Assembly: GCA_913775005.1 (NCBI GenBank)
Contig: CAJYKY010000572.1
Span: 1 to 5,184, forward strand
DNA: 5,184 bases
Direction: 5' to 3'
DNA from: an uncultured Achromobacter sp.
GTDB taxonomy: Bacteria; Pseudomonadota; Gammaproteobacteria; Burkholderiales; Burkholderiaceae_B
Part shown: piece by piece, positions 1 to 4,389 of the stretch
Layout: each line of letters opens with the position of its first letter
Position numbering within the stretch: the first letter of the stretch is position 1
Notes under the pieces: generated by a model
What the model saw: the letters and a program-made list of their open reading frames with translations, nothing else
Databases searched by the model: none
Told to the model about the DNA's origin: nothing
Position numbers and translations under genes: made by a program

Positions 1-143
1 TCGCGCTGCGTTTGCGAGGCCTGCTCGTTCAACATCATGTCGACGGGGTCGCCGACAAAACGGAATATCACAAAGGCCAGCAACGCCACCGCCAGCATCA
101 CGCCGACTGCGTTGAAGACCCGTCTAACAATGAATGCCAGCAT
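1..143 (-). CDS. ABC transporter permease, DppB/OppB type, N-terminal fragment
   Basis: This is the N-terminal 47 codons of an inner-membrane permease; the rest lies beyond the left edge. The translation begins MLAFIVRRVFNAVGVMLAVA and continues into a hydrophobic stretch ending FVIFRFVGDPVDMM. That is a short basic cytoplasmic start (RR at 7-8), a first transmembrane helix at about residues 10-30, then the 'GDP' turn usual in the first periplasmic segment of DppB-like permeases. The start is supported by an AAGGGAG ribosome-binding site about six bases upstream on the minus strand. The gene follows the solute-binding protein gene by 78 bases in the same direction, the common order for Dpp/Opp importers, so the pair should be co-transcribed. 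By family knowledge the full protein (about 310-330 residues) would pair with a DppC-type permease and ATPases, expected outside this window. The substrate cannot be told from this fragment. Confidence 0.85.
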   Translation of the reverse strand, partial: MLAFIVRRVFNAVGVMLAVALLAFVIFRFVGDPVDMMLNEQASQTQR

Positions 144-179
144 GTGCGGCTCCCTTCATACCGGTGTCAGTCGGTAGGC

Positions 180-199
180 GGCGGCGCGCTGCGTCCGCC
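180..199 (-). other. GC-rich intercistronic hairpin between binding-protein and permease genes
   Basis: In the 78-base gap between the two transporter genes, GGCGG (180-184) pairs with CCGCC (195-199), and CGC (185-187) pairs with GCG (191-193). This leaves a three-base loop and one bulged base at 194. No T-run follows it on the minus strand, so it does not look like a full terminator. In other ABC importer operons, such structures just after the binding-protein gene stabilise its message and help give more binding protein than permease. That role here is inference. In DNA this GC-rich, short inverted repeats also arise by chance. Confidence 0.35.
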
Positions 200-221
200 C
201 GCCCCCTTGTTCACGCGCGCG

Positions 222-1799
222 TCACTGCATGCGCACGGTCCACAGGCGCGCCTTGTTATCCGGCATTTGCAGCACGTCGCCCACGTTGTTGCCCACGGCC
301 CAAGCCATCGGCTGCTGATGCAGCGGCAGGAAGCGCACATCGTCATGCAGGGTCTGCAACACGTCGGCCATCATCTGGATGCGCTTGGGGCGGTCCATCT
401 CGGCGGCGGCCGCGTCGATCTTGGCGTCCAGCGCCGCGTCGCCCCACTGCCCCCAGTTGAAGACACCGGCAGGGCCCGTGCGGCTGTGCATCACTTGCAG
501 CAGGATCGACAACGCATCGATCTGCGGTTCGTTGGCCCAGCCGTGAATGGTGATGTCGAACTCGCCGCGCGACCGCTTGGGGTTCTGCAACGAACGCGGG
601 CCGCTCGCCAGCGACGCCTTCACGCCGATGCGCGCCCACATCGACGCGGCGGCCTGGCACAGTTCTTCCTCGTTGACGAACATGTCGTTCGAACACAGCA
701 GCGACACCGTGAAGCCGTCCGGGTAGCCGGCATCGGCCAAGAGTTTCTTGGCTTTGGCCGCGTCAAACGGCAGGCGTTCTTCCTGCTTGGCCTCGTAGCC
801 CGGAATCGACGGCGCCACCAGCGCGCCCGTGGTACGCGACAGGCCGCGCATCACGCGCTTTTGCAGCAGGTCGGGCGACAGCGCCATGTACAGCGCCTGA
901 CGCACGCGCAGGTCTTTCAGCGGATTCTTGTCGGTGATGTTGGAGCCGACCAGCTTGTCGCCCAGATTGAAACCGAAGTACAGCGTGCGCAGTTCCGTGG
1001 CGGCCAGCACCTTGACGTTGGACGCCGCGCGCAGCCGGTCCAGGTCTTGCAGCGGCGCGTTTTCCGTGAAGTTGATATCGCCCGACAACAGCGCCGCCAC
1101 GCGGGTGGGCGCCGAGGCAATAGGCGTGAATTCGATGCGGTCCAGGTTGTGGCGCGGCGTATCCCACCAGTCTTTGTTCACGACCAGCACCGTACGCGTG
1201 TCGGGCCGGTAGGACTCGACCTTGAAGGGGCCGGTGCCATTGGCGTTGTGCGTGGCGTAGCCTTCGATCTTCTTGGCGGCATCCGTGGGCTTGGTGCTGT
1301 TGTTGTCCACCAGCCACTGGCGATTGAACATGAAGATGTTGGTCATGTCGTTGAGCATCAGCGGGTACGGATGCGTCATTTCGACATCGACGGTGAAGTC
1401 GTCCACCTTGCGCACGGCCTTGAAGGCCGGCAGGTTGCCCTTGAGCGGCGAGGCGTCGTCGGACACGCGCGTCAACGAGGCCACCACGTCGTCGGCCGTG
1501 AACGGCGCGCCATTGTGGAATTTCACGCCCTGGCGCAGCTTGAAGCGCAGCACCGTGGGCGAGGTGGCCTCCCAGGATTCGGCCAGCGCGGGCGTGATGT
1601 TGAACTTGTCGTCGTAGCGGATCAGCGCTTCGTACACATGGTTCAGAAACGCCAGGTTGAACGTGCTGCCGTAGGAATACGGGTCCAGCGAATCCAGATC
1701 GCGCGCGGCGCCCCACTTCAGCGTGTTGGCGGCCGAAGCCCCCGAGATGGCGGACAGCGCGATCACGGCGCCGGCGGTCCATTTGAGCAACGTCTTCAT
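222..1799 (-). CDS. Periplasmic solute-binding protein, family 5 (DppA/OppA-like)
   Basis: The 525-residue protein should be the periplasmic receptor of an ABC importer for peptides or peptide-like compounds. A Sec signal peptide is evident: MKTLLKWTAG, a hydrophobic core, and an ASA|AN cleavage site after residue 23. There is no lipobox cysteine, so the mature protein should be soluble in the periplasm. Residues 66-110 carry the family-5 signature (ALAESWEATSP, then FKLRQGVKFHNGAPFTADDV). Further family landmarks are GTGPFKVESY, the RVAALLSGDIN segment, DLRVRQAL, and the AKKLLADAGYPDGF segment. Length matches the family. The start has GGGAGAG eight bases upstream. It lies 105 bases downstream of the racemase-like gene and 78 bases upstream of the permease gene, all on the same strand. 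Family-5 receptors bind di- and oligopeptides, nickel, glutathione, sugars or opines, so the ligand is not predictable here. Class assignment is firm; specificity is unknown. Confidence 0.95.
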   Translation of the reverse strand: MKTLLKWTAGAVIALSAISGASAANTLKWGAARDLDSLDPYSYGSTFNLAFLNHVYEALIRYDDKFNITPALAESWEATSPTVLRFKLRQGVKFHNGAPFTADDVVASLTRVSDDASPLKGNLPAFKAVRKVDDFTVDVEMTHPYPLMLNDMTNIFMFNRQWLVDNNSTKPTDAAKKIEGYATHNANGTGPFKVESYRPDTRTVLVVNKDWWDTPRHNLDRIEFTPIASAPTRVAALLSGDINFTENAPLQDLDRLRAASNVKVLAATELRTLYFGFNLGDKLVGSNITDKNPLKDLRVRQALYMALSPDLLQKRVMRGLSRTTGALVAPSIPGYEAKQEERLPFDAAKAKKLLADAGYPDGFTVSLLCSNDMFVNEEELCQAAASMWARIGVKASLASGPRSLQNPKRSRGEFDITIHGWANEPQIDALSILLQVMHSRTGPAGVFNWGQWGDAALDAKIDAAAAEMDRPKRIQMMADVLQTLHDDVRFLPLHQQPMAWAVGNNVGDVLQMPDNKARLWTVRMQ

Positions 1800-1844
1800 G
1801 GCTGCAACTCTCCCTTGTCTATCGGTCTTTCAATACCGGTTTCT

Positions 1845-1887
1845 ATTGCTTGATGCCGGATCGCGCCGGCGCGAGGTGTGAAGCAAT
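1845..1887 (-). other. Nested inverted repeat in the racemase/binding-protein gap
   Basis: The 105-base gap between the two genes holds an outer inverted repeat, ATTGCTT (1845-1851) against AAGCAAT (1881-1887). It encloses a perfect 14-base palindrome, TCGCGCCGGCGCGA (1861-1874). The two dyads are almost concentric (centres near 1866 and 1867.5), so the transcript could form a two-tier stem. A direct repeat CGGATCG (1857-1863 and 1888-1894) overlaps it. No T-run follows, so it is not a typical intrinsic terminator. It could be a processing or stability element setting the ratio of enzyme to binding protein, or a protein-binding dyad. The repeats are seen in the sequence; any role is inference. 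Confidence 0.4.
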
Positions 1888-1904
1888 CGGATCGGGCGGG
1901 CCGC

Positions 1905-2780
1905 TCAGGCCAGCGCGGACAGACGCTGCGCCCGCTCCAGCGAGGCCAGCGCCAATACCTGCGCCAGCGCGGCGCGGTAGGAATCGATGATGGGAACGGC
2001 GGGCCGGCGCGGCAGCACCGGCAGGTATCCGGCCAGGGCGGCGCCGGCCACGATGACGACGTCGGCGCCCTGGGCCACGGCGGCGTCCAGCGCGCGGCTG
2101 ACCTGCTCGGCCGAGGCGGGCGTGCGCGACACGTAATCCAGCGCGTTGCCCGGCAAGGCGATGATGCCGGCGCAGCGCGACTCCAAACCCAGCTGGCGGA
2201 TCTGTTCACGCAACATGCCGGGCCAGCGCTGGCCGACGGTGACGATGGCGTAGCGATCGCCGCGCTGCATGGCGGCCATGATGGAGGCTTCGGCCATGCC
2301 CACGACGGGCACGGGCAGCCATTCGCGCACGGCGCCGATGCCGGGTTCGCCGAAACAGGCGAGCAGACAGGCGTCGAAGGGGGCTTGAGACTGAGATGGG
2401 GTTTGCGATTGGGCTTGCGTTTGCATCTGGGCTTTCGCTTGCGCCACTTCCCGTTCCACCGTTTCCAGCACGGCGTGCGCGGCCACGGCGGCTTCAACCC
2501 GGCTGGCGATGTAGGCGGGGCCGAACACGGCGGTCACGGCGTGCACGTGGGCGGCGGTGCCCAGGAAGGCCCGGGCCTGCGCGGCCAGGCTGTCCGTCAG
2601 GCTGGACGTGGTGTTGCCGTTGACGACCAGCAGCCGATAGGGCGCGAAGGCGGCGCGATCGGAGTCGTGCGTGATCGGGCTGTGATCCATGTTCGGGCTG
2701 TGATGCGTAATCGGGCTGTGACGCGTCGTGGCGTCCTGCGGGTCGGCGGTCTGCGCAATGGCAGTGGGCGTGGCTGGCAT
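1905..2780 (-). CDS. Asp/Glu/hydantoin racemase superfamily protein lacking the second catalytic Cys
   Basis: The 291-residue product belongs to the cytoplasmic Asp/Glu/hydantoin racemase superfamily (racemases, maleate isomerase, arylmalonate decarboxylase). The core runs from about residue 48: first strand and substrate loop LLVVNGNTTSS (50-60), the FGPAYIASR segment, then the first active-site cysteine in LLACFGEPG (C142), GMAEASIMAA (161-170), and YAIVTVG (177-183). At the second active-site position the usual GCAGM-like motif reads VAGAALAG, so alanine (A247) stands where the second cysteine is expected. Residues 1-47 are an extension with a hexapeptide repeat, and about 113-134 is a Gln-rich insert; without these the core is about 222 residues. 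The chosen ATG has AAGGGA eight bases upstream. A TTG start 30 bases earlier is in frame but would place that site inside the gene. It is first in a unit with the transporter genes and divergent from a GntR regulator. Superfamily is clear; the reaction and substrate are not. Confidence 0.85.
   Translation of the reverse strand: MPATPTAIAQTADPQDATTRHSPITHHSPNMDHSPITHDSDRAAFAPYRLLVVNGNTTSSLTDSLAAQARAFLGTAAHVHAVTAVFGPAYIASRVEAAVAAHAVLETVEREVAQAKAQMQTQAQSQTPSQSQAPFDACLLACFGEPGIGAVREWLPVPVVGMAEASIMAAMQRGDRYAIVTVGQRWPGMLREQIRQLGLESRCAGIIALPGNALDYVSRTPASAEQVSRALDAAVAQGADVVIVAGAALAGYLPVLPRRPAVPIIDSYRAALAQVLALASLERAQRLSALA
2671..2724. repeat. 18-bp tandem repeat, three copies, within the racemase-like gene
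   Basis: Three adjacent 18-base units (2671-2688, 2689-2706, 2707-2724) share the invariant core TCGGGCTGTGA at 2675, 2693 and 2711. Read on the minus strand they encode HSPITH, HSPNMD and HSPITH, residues 21-36 (approximately) of the racemase-like protein before its folded core. The period is a multiple of three, so copies can be gained or lost without breaking the frame. It looks like a recent slippage expansion in a tolerant N-terminal tail. Confidence 0.85.
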
Positions 2781-2800
2781 GAAACAAGTCCCTTGTCGTC

Positions 2801-2810
2801 TTGTATACAA
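2801..2810. promoter_or_regulatory. Predicted GntR operator, perfect TTGTATACAA palindrome
   Basis: This perfect 10-base palindrome matches the pattern known for the FadR subfamily of GntR regulators (T-N-G-T-N(0-3)-A-C-N-A). It lies 21 bases upstream of the racemase-like start codon and just upstream of its AAGGGA ribosome-binding site. A protein bound here would block transcription into the enzyme and transport genes. The palindrome is seen; binding by the divergent GntR protein is inferred from proximity and operator type. Confidence 0.65.
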
Positions 2811-2844
2811 ACTTGCCCTGATCTACCGCTACGGCAAATCAGTT

Positions 2845-2866
2845 TTGTATAAATGTTTGTATACGA
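2845..2866. promoter_or_regulatory. Predicted GntR operator pair (TTGTATAAAT and TTGTATACGA)
   Basis: Two related boxes lie 12 bases apart centre to centre, about one helical turn. TTGTATACGA (2857-2866) fits TNGTATACNA on both strands, while TTGTATAAAT (2845-2854) keeps only the left half. They sit 56 bases from the 2801-2810 palindrome, in the AT-richest part of the divergent region. On the minus strand they contain TATACA hexamers that could double as -10 elements, although I see no convincing -35. This is the most likely control site for the transport unit, by inference. Confidence 0.55.
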
Positions 2867-2932
2867 TTTATGCCGACAATGTACGCGTTTGAATTGCGCC
2901 ATCAAGCTATCGCTAACCCTTACCGGGCGGTG

Positions 2933-2938
2933 TAATAT
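2933..2938 (+). promoter_or_regulatory. Possible -10 box (TAATAT) for the GntR gene
   Basis: TAATAT stands about 90 bases before the GntR start codon and is the best -10-like hexamer on this side of the divergent region. At a spacing of 16-18 bases upstream there is no recognisable -35 hexamer. The call is therefore weak, and transcription may start elsewhere or need an activator. Confidence 0.25.
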
Positions 2939-3028
2939 GCCTGTCTACCCGCAATGCGCGGCGGCGGCGGATGCCCGGCGCCTATCCAATACAATCAAAT
3001 CGCGCATGCCCAGGAGCCAAAGAAGACG

Positions 3029-3748
3029 ATGAAACCTCTCGCGCCGCCGGCCAACGAGCCCGCCAAGAAAGACACAAATCGCAGCGAAATCGTATACATA
3101 AATTTGCGCCGCGCCATCATCGAGCAAGCACTGCTGCCCGGCGACAAACTGCCGGAAGACGTGATCGGCGAACGTTTCGGCGTCAGCCGCACCATCGTGC
3201 GCGGCGTCCTGACGCGGCTGTTCAGTGAAGGTCTGGTGGATTTACGGCCCAACCGGGGCGCCGCCGTCGCGCGCCCCAGCCTGGAAGAAGCGCACGACAT
3301 CTTCGAGGCCCGCCGCTGCCTGGAACGCGATGTGGCGCGGCGGCTGTTGCAGCACATCACCGATGCCGGGCTGGCGCGCCTGGCCCAGCACGTGAAGGAA
3401 GAAGAAGCGGCTCGCAAGCGCAACAGCACGAACGAATCCATCCGGCTGTCGGGTGAATTCCACATCCTGATGGCGGAACTGTCGGGCAATGCGGTGTATG
3501 CCCGCTATGTGAATGAAATCGTGTCGCGCTGCTCGTTGATCCTGGCGCTTTACGGCCGGCCGCATTCCAGCGAATGCGCCGTCAGCGAGCACCGGGAGAT
3601 CGTGGAAGGGCTACGCGCGCGCGACGAAAAGCACGTGCTGCATCTGCTGGAGCACCATCTGGAATCCGTGACGGCGCGCGCGCTGCTTAGCACGGACGGC
3701 TCGGGCGTGCGAGATATCCGCAAGATCCTGGATCGATACGGCACGTAG
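3029..3748 (+). CDS. GntR-family transcriptional regulator, FCD (FadR-type) subgroup
   Basis: The 239-residue DNA-binding regulator has two domains. Residues about 20-82 form the winged helix-turn-helix (IVYINLRRAI, then LPEDVIGERFGVSRTIVRGV and the wing RPNRGAAVA). Residues about 86-225 form the helical FCD effector domain. FCD metal-site histidines appear as H145 (GEFH), H188 (SEHRE) and H210 (HHLE); the aspartate usual four residues before the first histidine is serine here (S141). The domain senses a small ligand, typically a carboxylic acid or amino-acid derivative. I chose the ATG at 3029 over an in-frame ATG at 2954. The earlier start gives a Gly/Pro-rich tail unlike the family, and an AGGAG lies 12 bases before the later one. 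The spacing is long, so the start is not certain. The gene is divergent from the racemase/transporter unit and is the likely local repressor of it. It ends before a strong terminator. Confidence 0.93.
   Translation: MKPLAPPANEPAKKDTNRSEIVYINLRRAIIEQALLPGDKLPEDVIGERFGVSRTIVRGVLTRLFSEGLVDLRPNRGAAVARPSLEEAHDIFEARRCLERDVARRLLQHITDAGLARLAQHVKEEEAARKRNSTNESIRLSGEFHILMAELSGNAVYARYVNEIVSRCSLILALYGRPHSSECAVSEHREIVEGLRARDEKHVLHLLEHHLESVTARALLSTDGSGVRDIRKILDRYGT
3090..3099. promoter_or_regulatory. Possible GntR box inside the regulator's own gene (TCGTATACAT)
   Basis: TCGTATACAT matches the other boxes at nine of the ten positions of TNGTATACNA and lies 61 bases into the GntR gene. It could allow autoregulation or looping with the upstream boxes. 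It also encodes part of IVYINLRRAI, where a valine-tyrosine pair is common in the family, so coding constraint alone may explain it. Confidence 0.3.
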
Positions 3749-3793
3749 GGCCAGGCCCGCCCGTTGGGCGCGCCGGTTTCCCCCACGAATGAG

Positions 3794-3819
3794 AAAAGCG
3801 CCCGGTCGGGGCGCTTTTT
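3794..3819. terminator. Bidirectional intrinsic terminator between gntR-type and DUF3579 genes
   Basis: AAAAGCGCCC (3794-3803) pairs with GGGCGCTTTT (3809-3818) around a five-base loop, giving a ten-base-pair stem with a GC-rich top. On the plus strand it ends in five T (3815-3819), 46 bases past the GntR stop. On the minus strand it ends in four T after the DUF3579-like stop at 3831. The two genes converge in an 82-base gap, and this hairpin fits as terminator for both. A minor five-pair hairpin (3758-3770) lies nearer the GntR stop. Confidence 0.88.
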
Positions 3820-3830
3820 CGTTCTGGGGC

Positions 3831-4121
3831 CTAGATTTCGCGTTCTTCCGTCTTGAGGTTGTTGTCGCGAGCGAAATCCACCACGAACTTGTACGCCAGC
3901 GGCTCAAGATCCCGCAAACGCAGGTCGACCACGATCCCGCGCACGCCGTCGATAACGACGGGCAGCACATAGGGCGAATAGGTGAGGTGGTTACCAGCAC
4001 AGCCGGCGGGCCGGAACTGTGCCATTACGCCGGCGAGCCGCTCCGCCCAATCGCTGGGGCGAAAACGGCTACCGCTTTCGGTAACGCCATGAATTACGAA
4101 TTGTCTGACGCGAGTTGCCAT
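3831..4121 (-). CDS. DUF3579-family small protein
   Basis: The 96-residue protein has no signal peptide or membrane segment and should be cytoplasmic. From memory it matches the DUF3579 family of betaproteobacteria. Typical segments are FVIHGVTESGSRFRPSDWAE near the start, LAGVMAQFRP (residues 29-38), the GNHLTYSPYVLPVVIDG block (43-59), then DLRLRDLEPLAYKF and FARDNNL near the end. I know of no established function. Length is normal for the family, so it appears intact. The ATG is preceded by a modest GAAGAA-type ribosome-binding site. The gene is divergent from argD across 268 bases and converges on the GntR gene. Pairing with arginine biosynthesis is something I recall from related genomes, but a functional link is only inferred. 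Confidence 0.85.
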   Translation of the reverse strand: MATRVRQFVIHGVTESGSRFRPSDWAERLAGVMAQFRPAGCAGNHLTYSPYVLPVVIDGVRGIVVDLRLRDLEPLAYKFVVDFARDNNLKTEEREI

Positions 4122-4389
4122 GAGTTCTTCACTACAGCGCGCCTTTCACGAAAGCCGGATCTTCGGCGTGATCAAACATGCGCCCTGCGCCGCGAATTGT
4201 ATATGATTGATCCTTTGCCCTCTTTCGAAAGTGTTCCGAAAGGCGATCTCGCCTGCGAATCTGGCCAGAAAGCCAGTCATGAAGCTGGCTATAAAGCTCG
4301 GCTCCGAGCCGACCACGAATCGCCTTGGAAAAACCCCAACGGGCCGCTTGATGCGGGGCAAACCATCTGTCATCCCAGGAGGATCCGCA
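4122..4389. other. Divergent DUF3579/argD intergenic region with short dyads
   Basis: This 268-base gap must carry promoters for both flanking genes. On the minus strand, TACAAT (4202-4197) is a plausible -10 for the DUF3579-like gene, but I see no good -35. On the plus strand, TATAAA (4290-4295) is a possible -10 for argD, again without a clear -35. Several dyads stand out: TTTCGAAA (4223-4230) with the related TTCCGAAA (about 4235-4241); AGCCAG (4271-4276) against CTGGCT (4285-4290); and the perfect 7+1+7 dyad TCGGCTCCGAGCCGA (4298-4312). I could not match any of them to an ArgR box. There is no convincing gene here. Confidence 0.4.
4298..4312. promoter_or_regulatory. Perfect 15-base dyad upstream of argD, possible operator
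   Basis: TCGGCTC and GAGCCGA flank a single central C. The dyad begins two bases after TATAAA (4290-4295), so a transcript starting from that -10 would begin within it. A protein bound here could repress argD. A regulator cannot be named, and with a one-base centre only the outer pairs could form an RNA stem. Confidence 0.3.

Noticed and set aside
180..199. Intrinsic terminator after the solute-binding protein gene
   Set aside because: A GC-rich hairpin exists, but there is no T-run on the minus strand, so full termination is unlikely. It is kept only as a possible stability element.
12..1853. Long plus-strand open frame of 613 codons opposite the solute-binding protein gene
   Set aside because: Its translation is rich in Arg, His, Gln and Gly with no family motifs, typical of the antisense of a high-GC gene. 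The minus-strand frame has a signal peptide and a clear family-5 signature.
2781..2810. TTG start 30 bases upstream for the racemase-like gene
   Set aside because: It would put the AAGGGA ribosome-binding site and the TTGTATACAA operator inside the coding region. The ATG at 2780 has ideal spacing to that site.
1878..2852. Plus-strand open frame opposite the racemase-like gene, and a minus-strand overlapping frame at 1796-2497
   Set aside because: Both are compositionally biased shadows (Gly/Arg/His-rich and Pro/Arg/Ser-rich). The frame at 1905-2780 has superfamily motifs and a ribosome-binding site.
2954..3028. Earlier ATG for the GntR regulator, adding 25 residues
   Set aside because: The added tail (MRGGGGCPAP and on) is unlike the family and has no ribosome-binding site. 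The ATG at 3029 gives the usual length.
4197..4206. TTGTATATGA as a further GntR box
   Set aside because: It lacks the right half-site (AC) and lies in the unrelated DUF3579/argD region. It is better explained as an AT-rich promoter element.
4279..4389. N-terminal extension of argD from in-frame ATGs at 4279 or 4351, or a leader peptide
   Set aside because: The frame is open, but there is no ribosome-binding site at either ATG. AGGAGGA is correctly placed for 4390, where the ArgD-like sequence begins. A separate leader peptide is not possible because no stop precedes argD in this frame.
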